A DNA stretch of 64,000 nucleotides from Silurus meridionalis (Eukaryota > Chordata > Actinopteri > Siluriformes > Siluridae), in contig NC_060886.1 of the NCBI RefSeq assembly GCF_014805685.1, positions 24,029,108 to 24,093,107 of the forward strand. Reading direction: 5' to 3'. The position numbers and the translations under genes are program-made. Numbering within the stretch: the first letter of the stretch is position 1; every line of letters starts with the position of its first letter. Under the pieces are notes generated by a model that did not search any database, was not told where the DNA came from, and saw nothing but the letters and a program-made list of their open reading frames with translations. Shown here piece by piece: positions 1-13,007 of the stretch.

Positions 1-378
1 CGAGATATTTACTGAAGAAAGTAAATGGAAGGTCAGTTGAATATTTATACCTTAACACTAGTGAATTCATATTTGCATTCTTAATAATTGTATGGTTAGG
101 AATATGGGTTTCTTCCCACTTTGTTTAGCACAAAATCCAATCACACTAGATTTGTTTATTTAAATGTGTTCATTTCAAATTAAATGTTTTTTGTTAAAAT
201 AACATTCCATAGACTAATTTAAAACAGATCTGTAATAATCCATACCTGCCACAGTGGATTATCCATCTCCATACCTCCCTGTCCTCTAAATCTGCCTCTT
301 TCAACCCAATTAACATAATGACAAAATAAAATGAACATACCAAAAATATAGCTCAAAAAAATCCATATCACCCAATAC
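1..378. other. AT-rich intron sequence, nothing recognised
   Basis: No exon with splice sites matching TRPM2 and no recognised repeat was seen. It lies upstream of the first trpm2 exon in the window, so it is inferred to be intronic. Confidence 0.6.
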
Positions 379-671
379 AACTTTAGGTTACTTACGTAAC
401 CCCGGTTCTCTGATAACAGGAGTGAGGTATCTTATTATGGGAATCGCTTTGGGCGTGACCAATCCTGGAAGCATCAATCACACCACGTCTGTCGGCTGAC
501 AGACCAATCACGACAGTGATGCGGGAGTCCCGCCTCCCTATATACACCGCTGCTGACGGTCCCTGCCTCATTCTCACATATTTCTTCTCCATGCACTGCA
601 AGGAGGGAAGTGTGGTGAGATACCTCACTCCTGTTATCAGAGAACCGGGGTTACGTAAGTAACCTAAAGTT
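379..671. repeat. Terminal palindrome of the DIRS-like element
   Basis: A left arm at 379-432 (AACTTTAGGTTACTTACGTA...) is repeated inverted at 618-671 (...TACGTAAGTAACCTAAAGTT), with roughly 185 bp between. The outer part of the left arm corresponds to the element's terminus and the internal arm to the complementary region used in DIRS circularisation (family knowledge). Confidence 0.8.
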
Positions 672-925
672 CTCTTTCAAACATTTGTTCGGTATCTCAA
701 TATGGGATATAGACAACTCCCGAATTGCAGATATGCTGTCTGAAGCTAGTGTCAACTAACTCAGTGATGTGATAAAATTAGATTATCCCTCTCACCGAAA
801 AGAGCGGAAATGTGAGAGAAATGACAAACATCCGATCCATGATGTTTCATCATCCATTGTCATTCCCTATCATACACACGTATACATACACAAATATACA
901 TATACACATATATATACAAATACAT

Positions 926-928
<3 letters not shown>

Positions 929-993
<65 letters not shown>
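929..993. repeat. (TA)n microsatellite
   Basis: About 65 bp of uninterrupted TA inside the DIRS-like element, between the terminal region and the recombinase segment. Confidence 0.97.
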
Positions 994-995
<2 letters not shown>

Positions 996-1262
996 CACAC
1001 TCAGGACGGAATGAGCCAGCGAAGGCTCCGTGACGTCCAGCCTATAAAAACGGACAAAAGTGTGCGGCGAAGCCCAGCATGCTGCTGCACAAATGTCCTG
1101 AATCGAAACGCCCTTAAAAAGTGCCCACAAAGTGGCCAAGCCTCGGGTGCTATGAGCCCTCAGGCCTTCTGGAGGGTTAAGACCCACACTATTATAACTC
1201 AATATTTCCCAGGCGCTGCCGGGAAACAGGTTTTCCTTTACGAGAATCAGCCCATGAAACAA
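993..1262 (-). pseudogene. DIRS tyrosine recombinase, C-terminal catalytic part
   Basis: The - strand frame contains HSTRGLATLWALFKGVSIQD, then [16 protein letters not shown]. The H-x-x-R pair and the Tyr in RFYRLDV match the catalytic C-terminus of DIRS YR proteins, which join the cDNA circle to the host. Only about 89 residues are open; the N-terminal part further along the - strand (about 1270-1820) is broken. Confidence 0.8.
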
Positions 1263-1782
1263 ACAGCTGACTACTCCGTCTCAACCTTTTGTCCTGTCAA
1301 CATAGTGACGTAACGCACGGACAGGGCACAGACAGTGAAGCTGCTCTTCCTCTGCTGAGGAAAAAAGAGGTGGATGAAAAGCCATTAAATCCACCTGTCT
1401 GACTCACTCACCTTAGGGATAAATGCCGGATTAGTCTTGAGAGTCACTCGTGAGAAATCCATAGCAAAACGCATACAGGAGTTATAAACTGACAAAGCAT
1501 GAAGTTCACTAACCCGCTTCACGGTAGAAAGAGCCAACAACAAAGCAACCTTCAGCGACAGGAGCTTTAAATCAATACTCTCTATCAGCTCAAAAGGAGG
1601 CTGAGAGAGTGCATTTAGGAAAACTGGGATTTAGGACACTGAGATTCATCCTCTCACGGGCCAGGCCCAGAGAGCTACTCTGTCCGGTGCCGGGTGAAAA
1701 ATCTCTTAGCGCGCTTGGGAGATTAGATCCCTGCGCAACGGAAGAGGCCAGGGACGATTGTGCAGGAGTTGGAATATCTCAG

Positions 1783-2685
1783 TCAGCCACAATTTCCCTG
1801 GCCAGTTGGAGCGATTAGTATTACAGAGTGACCGCTTCTCTTACTCTTTTTTAAAGTCGGCACGATCAAACTCAGTGGAGGAAATGCGCAAAGCAGAACG
1901 TTTGGCCACGGGTGGGCTAACGCATCCACACCCATAGGTGCACTGTTTGTCACCAGAGAAAAGAATAAGGGGCAATGAGTGTTTTCGTGCGAGGCGAAGA
2001 GATCTACGGCAGCCCGGCCGAATCTCTCCCATAACAGGTTCACCACCTGAGGATGGAGAGACCACTCCCCGTACAGGGGATTTCCCCTGGACAAGAGATC
2101 CGCCCCCGCATTCATCACTCCCGGCACATTAGCCGCTCGCAGCAACAGGAAGTGCTCCATGCCTCATACCATGAGATCTCGCGCTAAACTGTGAAGTCGA
2201 GGAGAGTGCGTTCCGCCCTGACGATTTATGTACGCCACCGTCGTCGTGTTGTCTGATCTGACCAATACGTGGTGACTCCGAAGAAACTGCACAAAATGTT
2301 TCAAAGCTAGAAACACTGTTAACAGCTCCAGAAAGTTTATGTGCGTGTCCTGAAGCAAAACGGGCCATTTCCCTTTCGCTACCCTGCCCTTGCACACTGC
2401 ACCCCAACCCATGAGCGATGCATCCGTCGTCACTACTTTTCTCAGGGAAACAGCTCCCAGCAGGGTTCCCGAGCCGAGAAAAGCGTGATTTTTCCAGTGA
2501 AGGAGAGCGCGTAAGCACAGTTGTGGGAGAGCGAGTGGGAGTGAGGAAAAAGGACAGCCACAACAGGTCGGTTTACAGGCGTCACCGCCGTTTTTATTTA
2601 ATGATTTCTTTTGTTCACTGGTGTCTGGTCGCACAGCACTCAACCGGCACTTCTGGCACACACACATACACACCCATGCCTCCAC
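1783..2685 (-). pseudogene. DIRS RNase H-like and connecting region, frameshifted
   Basis: Two overlapping - strand frames (2164-2685 and 1783-2160) carry TTDASLMGWGAV, LVRSDNTTTVAYINRQGG, GADLLSRGNPLYGEWSLHPQ and AAVDLFASHENTHCPLFFSL. These are the RNase H active-site blocks (D-x-S, SDN) and the conserved DIRS extension. The frame changes near 2160, so no intact protein remains. Confidence 0.8.
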
Positions 2686-2904
2686 TTACTTCTGCTTTTA
2701 TGCGCCTCCTGATCACTGAAAAAGAGAGCACAGACATCAGGTCTTATTAGCTGCAGGTGAGGCAAATCCCCGTTTCGTTTATTCTGAAGCCTAAGCCAGT
2801 CAGGTGAGACAAAAGCACACTCGTATCCACCTCCGCTTGCTGCCGTGACGGAGCGCAAAGGAGATGACCGTCCAAATACGCTGACACTCTGAGACCCGCT
2901 GCTC

Positions 2905-3487
2905 TCAGCGGTGACAGTGCAGCTTCGACACATTTGGAAAAGATCCTGGAGCCAGCCCGAACGGAACCGTCAAATATTCGTATGCTGTGCCCCGATAGAC
3001 AAAGCGTAGGAATTTCCTGTGTGCCGGATTAATGCTTATGTGAAAATACGTGTCCTTCAGATCCACTGATGGAAACCAGTCTCTGGGACGAATAACACTG
3101 TACAAAGCTTTTAATGTGAGCATTTTGAACTTGTACTTTCTGAGGTGTTTGTTGAGGTTTCGTAAATCCAGAATGGGACGGAGACCCCCCCTTTTTTTTG
3201 TGAACGACAAAGTACCGGGAGTAAAAACCGAGCTGGCTGTCCTCTCACGGCACTGATCGAATTACCCCTTTGCTCAATAAGGAGGTTATTTCGTCTTCCA
3301 AAACCTGAGCTGATTCGCCCTCTGCTGTCAACCAAATCACGCCACTGAAAAGCGGTGGTCTCACGGCAAATTGCAGGCGATATCCCCGCTGTATTGTGGA
3401 TAAAACCCAAGGATGAACTGTGCATGCGTGCCAACTCTCCGTGCGAGCAGAGAGTGGGCCGCTGCGGCTCTCGCTCACCGACGGCAC
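2905..3487 (-). pseudogene. DIRS reverse transcriptase fragment
   Basis: The - strand frame 2905-3210 reads [20 protein letters not shown], then WFPSVDLKDTYFHISI and EYLTVPFGLAPG, the RT fingers and palm motif A of DIRS elements. Upstream pieces to 3487 are in a shifted frame. The YxDD motif expected next is not seen in an open frame; the region 2690-2905 is broken. Confidence 0.78.
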
Positions 3488-4579
3488 GGTGGCAGCGGAG
3501 CCGGGGGTTGCAACTCTGGTTCAAGTTTTATTGTGTGTTCTTTTGTACTTTTTTTACACACGTTTGTGCCCTCGGCCCACTGCCTGGATGCAAAGAACAA
3601 ATCTTTATTGTTTGGGAATGAACATGGAACTTTCTGCTCTCTCTCTTGTATAACCCTGCGGGTGGAGAGGGGAGAAGTAACTTTCCGGGCACAGGGGGAA
3701 CTGGTGCCAACACTCCAAATGGAGAAATTTCGTCCGCTGAACATAGTCTTTGAAACACTTCCCAACGCTTTTTCGCTGGAGTGGGAGGACAAGACTCCTG
3801 AGATGAGTCGAGGGGTGCTACAGAAACTCAGAGAGTGCCGCCTCTTTTGACCCAAAATCAGACCACAGGTTAGGTTGCCTGCCTTGAGGGTCCCTGAGGG
3901 ACCACTGGGCCTAGCCACTGCCGCTGCAAAAGAGGCCTTGCTCCTGGGCTGGGGCTGTTTTTGGTGAGCCTCCACACGCATTGACTGCTGGGGTGGGGGT
4001 TGGGGGTTGGTGAAATACGGACGTGCGGGTTGGGGGGGCGAGCAGGAGGCTTTCTTGGGAGGCATGAAGGCCTCAAATGCTTCACCATCTTTTTTTCCCA
4101 GAAAAGGGCTTTCGGCTCTATCGGGGCATCAAGGAACTCCACCTTCTCCCTCTCCGATAAGCCCGTCAAACCCAACCACAGGGCTCTTTCGCCCACCACA
4201 GCGAGGCCCATAATGGGCCGCAGCTCTGGACCGCACATCTCCAAATCCTCCATATTGTGCACCTTCAGTCTAGAGAAACCCTTAACGGGCACTCTATGTG
4301 AGAAGGGTTTGTCCCAAAAACGACTAATTTCTGTGACACACGCCAGTACAGCAGGAATCAGCTGCTTAACTGGGGAAGTGCGCAATGGCAAACCCTTGAT
4401 GGGAAAAGAGCGCAGTGCGGGCAGCACTCGGGGTTAGCGAGCACAGTTTGTGCGTGTCGAACTCCTAAGCACACAATGCACAGGGGATGAGAGTCTTTAG
4501 CCAAAATCGTAGACCCGCATGCACACGGTCGGGATTGATCTTTCCCCGCCATGCAACTGGATGAGCTCGCAGTCGCCAT
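3475..4579 (-). pseudogene. DIRS gag-like ORF1, frameshifted
   Basis: The first part (4358-4579, starting MATASSSSCMAGKDQ) has a Cys/His cluster CACGST...CIVCLGVRHA...CCPHCALF. The next frame (3870-4427) has AVLACVTEISRFWDKPF and REKVEFLDAPIEPKALF, the typical core of teleost DIRS ORF1. The + strand element at 37709 carries the same Cys/His cluster. Frames overlap by a shift near 4400. Confidence 0.72.
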
Positions 4580-5118
4580 AACGGAGGTGCAATCACTGGG
4601 AAAAAATAAACAAGATCACGACAATGTGCTTCTCGAAAAAGGGTCTCGAACGATATTTCACTATTCGCTCAATGCGAGGTGAAAAGAAAGAAAGAAAATA
4701 AAAAAACAGTGAATATTCTCCTCAAGAAGCAGCCGTGCTCAAAGACATACCTTAACGGCTTGTCTGTGAACAGTTAAGTGACCACACCCTAGAGGATCTG
4801 CTGAGGATAGCTTCCTAAAAGGATCTTCACGGGGAAGAGAACAAGAATGAGGCAGGGACCGTCAGCAGCGGTGTATATAGGGAGGCAGGACTCCCGCATC
4901 ACTGTCGTGATTGGTCTGTCAGCCGACAGACATGGTGTGATTGATGCTTCCAGGATTGGTCACGCCCAAGGCGATTCCCATAGTGAGATACCGAACGAAT
5001 GTTTGAAAGAGAACCATTATTGTATTGTATTTACTTAAGCTAAAACACTAAGCAAATAAATACAAATGAGAGTATTTCAATAATAATATCCAACTATTTC
5101 ATGTGATTTTCTCCTCAG

Positions 5119-5445
5119 TCCTGTGATCTGCACCAGGCCATGTTCTCTGCCCTGGTGGGCCATAAGGCTGATTTTGTACGTCTGCTGCTGGAGAATGGGC
5201 TATGCATTGTTCAGTTCCTTGAACTAAAAGATACACTGTGTGACCTCTATAAGCATCTTCCTAGCTGTCTGTTTTTGCGCAAACTGGCCAAGCGAGCGCA
5301 AGGAAGCCAGAAAATTTCCCTGAGCCATGTGGCTGCTGAAGTGCGGCACATACTGGGCAGCTTTACACAACCACTTTACCCCCTAATGCAGCCGCATCAC
5401 AAAATAGAGATATCCAGTGATGACAGTGATGACAAAGTTCCTACA
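5119..5445 (+). CDS. trpm2: trpm2 exon a (first in window), melastatin homology region
   Basis: Acceptor CTCCTCAG precedes 5119 and donor GTGAGT starts at 5446. It encodes 109 complete codons, phase 0 to 0, starting [15 protein letters not shown]. Motifs FVRLLLENG and [10 protein letters not shown] are shared with human TRPM2 (FVRLFLENG, LGDFTQPLYP), which is what places this exon in the pre-channel ankyrin-like helical region. The preceding exon is outside the window, so the 5118 bases upstream are intron. Confidence 0.92.
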
Positions 5446-8400
5446 GTGAGTATGAATGATGCCATAGAGACTTACATCTCCCACTTTTACATTCTTTACT
5501 TCAATGCAGTTATTGAAAACGTTATTATGTAGTAATTACCATGTAATACTGTATTTGAATTATTGAATAATATGCATTAAAAAAGATAATGCATGTTTAT
5601 CTCCACATTTTGGTCAAGAGTAGAGTAAGTGCAAGTGTTTGAATGCTTTAACATAAACATGATCAAGCTAAAAAAATCTGTGACATTTGATCGAACAAAT
5701 CACTTTTTTTTTTGGCTTTACAGACCACAGACCAAAGCCAAGTTCGAGCGCTAGAGACAGTCCATGATGCAGGCAGAGATCTGTTCCTTTGGTGTGTGCT
5801 GCATAATCAGAAAGACCTGGCAGAGATCATCTGGGAACAGGTTCAAATATGTTATCTCTTAGAATAACATAAATCTAAGGTTAGGTTGTTCTTTCTGGGA
5901 AAATAGCTTTAGAAGCCTAATTAACACTGAATTATTATAGTAATAGCTGTTAAGTAAAATAAACAGTCCATAATGATAAAAAGTTAAATTACAGCTCTAG
6001 TGAAAAGATTCAGATTTTAAAAGCTTCCTGTAATTGTTGCCAAATTTGTTAAAACTGTGGTCATAGACATTATTTACTATTTCAAGTTTGGTGATGACAA
6101 GGCAAGTATTCTTCCTAACCGCATTTTAACATTTGAATATTCTATACAGTGAATTAGTGGTGGATGATGTACAAAAAACAATTAGGTTATGTTACATAAG
6201 GTAAAATATCACTCCAGTAAAAGTGCTCCCTTTAAACCTTTATTTGAGCAAAAGTACAAAAGAATTTGCCTTTACTATGTACTATGACTTATTGTGGCTA
6301 TAAAGTCCTATTATCATTTATGTCACATAATCAACTCAGTTTATGTGAAAAGACTGTAATGTTACTCTTAGCACACCAATCTATTAATAGAATGATATTA
6401 ATGAGTCAAACACTGATTGAATTCTATAAAAATTATCCTAAGCCCAAAATCTTTTTTTATCTACTTCAAAAAAAAAAAAAGGAGTTTTAAGTAATTTTTT
6501 AACTACTTCAAAAAATCACCAAATAAGGCCACAGATGTTGTGGCAAGTTAGATTCAGGTCCATTATTTATTATTTTAAAAGATTTTTGCTTGCTGTTGAA
6601 CTGACTGAACTGTATTGTCATGCTAAGTAGATCAGTAGATCAGTAGATCAGCATTTAAACAAGTTCAAAACAGAATGCATGCTCTATGCTGATTGGTGGT
6701 TTTTATCCACTCATAAATCAAAAGGAAAGACTGATTTTGCAGTGTAGTTGAGTAAAATGTTTACAAAGATTACAAATATATTTAACTTTAAAATGTAGTG
6801 AAGTGAAAGTAATAGTCTCCCCATGTGGAAACACTTCAGTAAAGTACAGATATGCGAAAAGAGCTACTTAAGTACAGTAACAGTATGCACCATAACAGTA
6901 AATGTCACTCCTTTGCCTTCTCTTTACTAACATTTGTAAATACTTGACTAGATGTACAAAACAACCCCAAATCCAAAATAGTTGCGACACAGTGTAAAAT
7001 GTTAATCAAAACATAATGCAATGATTTGCAAATCTCATAAACTAATATTTTATTCACAGTAGAACATAGAAAACATGTCAAATGCTTAAACTAAGGAAAT
7101 ATACCGTTTTAAGGAAGAAATAAGGTCATTTTGAATTTGTTGTTGCAACATGTTTAAATAGTAGAGCAGACCTGGGCAAACTACGTCCCGTGGGCCACAT
7201 CCGGCCCTTTATGCGTCCCTGACCGGCCCGCATGAGGCCAATCATAAATTATAGGATGCACCGAAAATTCGGCGAAATACTTAAATCACGAAACACAATT
7301 GTAATGCCACAATTAAAAAGCGCAGCCAGCACACACTTATCTGGATAAAAGCCAACATGTCTGCGGTGTGGACTTATTTCAATATCTCGGAGAAAGACCC
7401 ACGGATAGCAATTTGCAAAACATGCAATGCTAAAATTTCAAGAGGGTTTGTATCTGCAAAGAGTTTCTCCATGTCGGGTTTGAAATACCTACATTAGCAC
7501 TTTCAAGTTTGTAGAATTTGAGTTATATTTATATTAAGTTTGTAATCTTGCGTACCAGGGTAGATTTATTCATTACTAGAGACTCAAAGCACTTTTGTAC
7601 GTCGCTCTGTATAAGGGCGTCTGCTAAATGCCACAAATGTAAAAAATGTAAATGTTTAATTTATCACCTGAAATTCAACCATCTCGATTGCCATTCTAAA
7701 TATGAAACTTCACACCCCCAGAGATGCAGCCGTCAGGACAAGTTATGTAATTTCTCACAAAATCGGCAGAAAACATCGGCGTTATTTGACAGAGAGTTTA
7801 TTAAGGAATGCTTATTGGACTCTTAAAATTGTTTTTGTTTTCTTATTTGACCTATACATCACAATTTCACACTGCCTAATATAACTATTTACAGAATAGT
7901 TTTATTTTTCCGATTATCAGTACCAGCTATTCAAAATATATAATTTTACAATGGAAGAAAGTTGAGCAGAATTAAGTTAAAGTTATCGTTGGTGTGGCTC
8001 TCTGACACAATTCAGGTTTCTCATGTGGCCCCTTGTAAAAATTACTCCATCTATTACAATAGCATGAGTTAGTGGTAGAGGAGTGCTGAATTGCCTGCCT
8101 GCAGTCTTTTACCATTTAAAATCTTTTGGTACCTCATAAAATGAAAAACACAACAAAGAACACCCAGAACTGTTGAGCAGCTAAAATGCTGTATCAGACA
8201 CATACCTTTCCCAAATCTTTAGCAACTAGTCTCCTTAGTTCCCAGATGTAAACAGACAGAAGACATGATGCTGCACAGTGGTACACATTGTCCCTGTTCC
8301 AATATTATTTGAGACCTGTTGCAGCCATCAAATTCAAAATGATATTATTTTATCCTTAAATTGGTATACGTATTCTCATTTAAAACTTTCAATGTTTTTT

Positions 8401-8869
8401 GTTTTATTGTGAATACAAAATGGATTTATGACATTTGCTAATTATTGCATTGTGTTTTTATTTACATTTTGCACATTGTTTTTTGGATTTGGGGTTGTAG
8501 AGCTTGTTGACCAGTAAGGAAGCATACTATATACCTATAGACTTAAGCACACACAAAGACACCAATCAGTTTAAAAAGTGTTATATACAATTAAAGAGTT
8601 TGTGTGTGCATGTCTGTCTACAGTGCAATGATTGCATTGCTGCTGCTCTGGCTGCCAGTAAAATTTTGAAGAAGCTTGCCCAGGAGGGAGGAGATAATGG
8701 AGAAGACGCTGGATCAATGAGAGAACATGCAAATTACTATGAGAAACAAGCCATCGGTATAGTGAAATATACACACATCAGATTTTTCTTCATCAGATTC
8801 ACTTCAATTAATTACTTGCCATTAAAATTGAGATAAAATAATAAATACCACTAACAGTCACAATACACA

Positions 8870-8936
<67 letters not shown>

Positions 8937-11900
8937 GTGTGTTTATGTTCTTGAACTGAAATGCCATGTCTAAAACTGTCTCCATCAGTGCACCCTTTTA
9001 GTTATCACTAAAAAATTCATCAACTTCAACAACAATAGTAAAGATTACAGAACACATATACTGAAAACGAAAACGAATACCATAAAATAAAAGTGGCCTG
9101 TTTTCTATTTACTTATAATAAACAGGATTAGATATTGTACTGCAGTCATCACCTAGAGCAGTGGTCCCCAACTTTTTTTATGCCACGGACCGGTTTAATG
9201 TCAGACAACCGTCTTTAAGGTGTGGTGGATAAATACAACAAAAATTATATGACCAGCATAAAACTGCCATTTTCTAAATATAATAATAAACATGAAAGTC
9301 AACAGTGTTGTTTTTTGTTTATTTACCTAGCTTGGGGGTTTCAATTTAGCAGCAATATATTATGTGTTACCGGCCGGAGCAGCCCTTTTAAAGGTAACCG
9401 ATGTAGGTAAAACATGTGACCGAGGAAGCATCTTGACATGCATCAAGAGTGAGTCATTGACAGATGTGGTGGAGAGAATCCGGTAATTATCCAAAATAAA
9501 ACATTGTTCAAAATCAGATAATAAATAAAACTAAAATATGTAAGATATGTATACTTTCTGTGCGGCCCAGTAAAATTTACCCACGGACCGGTGCCTATCC
9601 GCAGCCTGGGGTTGGGGACCACTGACCTAAAGGATCTTAAGTCTGGTTAAAACCACTGTTATGACCACTTATTTATAGTTTTGGGCCATCATAAGATATA
9701 ACTGATTTGATCTACAAACTTACCCACAGATAGTTAAGTGGTATTGTTTAAAATTGCTCACTCTAACCAGACACTTATTGATTACACAGATATGGCATTA
9801 CATTACATAAAGGCTTAGCTGTTGCAAATAAAACAATGAAGATTTTAGCAATTAACATAACCTATATATACATGTCACACTTTCGAAAATGTCTGTTTTG
9901 CACTGGTCAGGAATTGATCTCTATTGGATCAGCATACAATCCTCGGAGCTTATAATTATTCGAACAAATACTCAAGACCCCAATAAGTGTTTCCAAGTGT
10001 TTTTGGAAAGAGGTACAGAAGCATTTAGGCACACACACACACACACGTGTGGGTGTGTGTGTGTGTGTGTGTTGTCCGTATAAAAATAACAAAATGAATA
10101 CTGTACGTGTAAACATAGGGTTTGATGTAAACATCAGCTTTTTAACGTCTTTTTTAACATCAGCTTTTTTTAACGGCTTAAGCTTCTGTTTGTTCATGAA
10201 ACGCTCTGGGTGTGGCATTTTCTTCGCCCCACACAACCCACCAAGAACCTGCGCACTACCTTGGCGCTGGTGGGGAAGGCTGGTGGGGAAGGTGTGCACA
10301 GCCCCAACCTCAACCCAGCACTTCCTACTGACAAGTGCAGAGACAGAGTGTCATGACACGCTCTTCCCTGTGCAGGGACTGTCCCCTCATGGGGCTTTGG
10401 CCCAGTCTGAGGACTGTCATCTCCAGAAAGAGGGCTACAGCCAAAAAGCACTATGGGGAATGACCAGAGGGCATGTAGCACCACTCTTCTCGGTGCCCAT
10501 TTACCCCTGGCCCACTCGGGCACCTGGCTCGTTAACCCTGCTATGAAATGTGCTTCAGGGCATGGCCAGCTCCAACAAGCTCCTCCTTGGTGGGAGTCAG
10601 GAGTCTCGTCTCTAGAGCCGTGTCAGGGCACCACCCTGGCTCTAAACACCGGAGGTCAGTCTTGAGAGAACGAAACCCCTAAGAGAGGTGTTCATTTTCC
10701 CATATTCCCATTTTGCAGAAATCAATTTACTGATCTTAAGTAGAACCGTCCATGCTGATTGGTGGTTTTATCCACTCATAAATCAAAAGGAAAGACTGAT
10801 TTTGCAGTGTAGTTGAGTAAAATGTTTACAAAGATTACAAATATATTTAACTTTAAAATGTAGTGAAGTGAAAGTAATAGTCTCCCCATGTGGAAACACT
10901 TCAGTAAAGTACAGATATGCGAAAAGAGCTACTTAAGTACAGTAACAGTATGCACCATAACAGTAAATGTCACTCCTTTGCCTTCTCTTTACTAACATTT
11001 GTAAATACTTGACTAGATGTACAAAACAACCCCAAATCCAAAATAGTTGCGACACAGTGTAAAATGTTAATCAAAACATAATGCAATGATTTGCAAATCT
11101 CATAAACTAATATTTTATTCACAGTAGAACATAGAAAACATGTCAAATGCTTAAACTAAGGAAATATACCGTTTTAAGGAAGAAATAAGGTCATTTTGAA
11201 TTTGTTGTTGCAACATGTTTAAATAGTAGAGCAGACCTGGGCAAACTACGTCCCGTGGGCCACATCCGGCCCTTTGTACGTCCCTGACCGGCCCGCATGA
11301 GGCCAATCATAAATTATAGGGATGCACCGAAAATTCGGCCGAAATACTTAAATCACCGAAACACAATTGTAATGCCACAATTAAAAAGCGCAGCCAGCAC
11401 ACAGTTATCTGGATAAAAGCCAACATGTCTGCGGTGTGGACTTATTTCAATATCTCGGAGAAAGACCCACGGATAGCAATTTGCAAAACATGCAATGCTA
11501 AAATTTCAAGAGGGTTTGTATCTGCAAAGAGTTTCTCCATGTCGGGTTTGAAATACCTACATTAGCACTTTCCAAGTTTGTAGAATTTGAGTTATATTTA
11601 TATTAAGTTTGTAATCTTGCGTACCAGGGTAGATTTATTCATTACTAGAGACTCAAAGCACTTTTGTGCGTTGCTCTGTATAAGGGCGTCTGCTAAATGC
11701 CACAAATGTAAAAAATGTAAATGTTTAATATATCACCTGAAATTCAACCATCCCGATTGCCATTCTAAATATGAAACTTCACACCCCCAGAGATGCAGCC
11801 GTCAGGACAAGTTATGTAATTTCTCACAAAATCGGCAGAAAACATCGGCGTTATTTGACAGAGAGTTTATTAAGGAATGCTTATTGGACTCTTAAAATTG

Positions 11901-12936
11901 TTTTTGTTTTCTTATTTGACCTATACATCACAATTTCACACTGCCTAATATAACTATTTACAGAATAGTTTTATTTTTCCGATTATCAGTACCAGCTATT
12001 CAAAATATATAATTTTACAATGGAAGAAAGTTGAGCAGAATTAAGTTAAAGTTATCGTTGGTGTGGCTCTCTGACACAATTCAGGTTTCTCATGTGGCCC
12101 CTTGTAAAAATTACTCCATCTATTACAATAGCATGAGTTAGTGGTAGAGGAGTGCTGAATTGCCTGCCTGCAGTCTTTACCATTTAAAATCTTTTGGTAC
12201 CTCATAAAATGAAAAACACAACAAAGAACACCCAGAACTGTTGAGCAGCTAAAATGCTGTATCAGACACATACCTTTCCCAAATCTTTAGCAACTAGTCT
12301 CCTTAGTTCCCAGATGTAAACAGACAGAAGACATGATGCTGCACAGTGGTACACATTGTCCCTGTTCCAATATTATTTGAGACCTGTTGCAGCCATCAAA
12401 TTCAAAATGATATTATTTTATCCTTAAATTGGTATACGTATTCTCATTTAAAACTTTCAATGTTTTTTGTTTTATTGTGAATACAAAATGGATTTATGAC
12501 ATTTGCTAATTATTGCATTGTGTTTTTATTTACATTTTGCACATTGTTTTTTGGATTTGGGGTTGTAGAGCTTGTTGACCAGTAAGGAAGCATACTATAT
12601 ACCTATAGACTTAAGCACACACAAAGACACCAATCAGTTTAAAAGTGTTATATACAATTAAAGAGTTTGTGTGTGCATGTCTGTCTACAGTGCAATGATT
12701 GCATTGCTGCTGCTCTGGCTGCCAGTAAAATTTTGAAGAAGCTTGCCCAGGAGGGAGGAGATAATGGAGAAGACGCTGGATCAATGAGAGAACATGCAAA
12801 TTACTATGAGAAACAAGCCATCGGTATAGTGAAATATACACACATCAGATTTTTCTTCATCAGATTCACTTCAATTAATTACTTGCCATTAAAATTGAGA
12901 TAAAATAATAAATACCACTAACAGTCACAATACACA

Positions 12937-13007
<71 letters not shown>

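Larger units (their letters stand above)
379..5015 (-). mobile_element. DIRS-like tyrosine-recombinase retrotransposon, degraded, - strand
   Basis: In - strand order it holds gag-like, reverse transcriptase, RNase H-like and tyrosine-recombinase segments, the DIRS gene order. About 140 bp near its left end (430-570) recur inverted near its right end (4845-4985), as expected for DIRS inverted termini. It has no LTRs. All reading frames are broken by shifts or stops. It sits in the trpm2 intron upstream of 5119, antisense to the gene. Exact ends are inferred from the repeat arms. Confidence 0.85.
6961..8499. mobile_element. DNA transposon with CAACCCCAAATCC termini, unit 1 (superfamily not assigned)
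   Basis: The left end CAACCCCAAATCCAAAA and the right end TTTTTGGATTTGGGGTTG are inverted copies. A diverged relative lies at 34979-36170. A hAT copy (7167-8035) lies inside, so this element is older than that insertion. No transposase was recognised in the outer part. Confidence 0.75.
6686..10751 (+). repeat. Tandem duplication, unit 1 (about 4.07 kb)
   Basis: Begins ATGCTGATTGGTGG and ends AAGTAGAACCGTCC. The whole stretch recurs directly after it at 10752-14836 with the same inner order of features, including a trpm2 exon. The two units differ mainly in homopolymer lengths plus scattered substitutions (for example at 7206, 7600 and 7653 relative to 11278, 11668 and 11730). The junction shares AT with both outer breakpoints. 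Confidence 0.95.

Noticed and set aside
769..1033. Small IYIYIY-rich proteins
   Set aside because: They are translations of the (TA)n tract. The same holds at 17228, 32550 and 62383.
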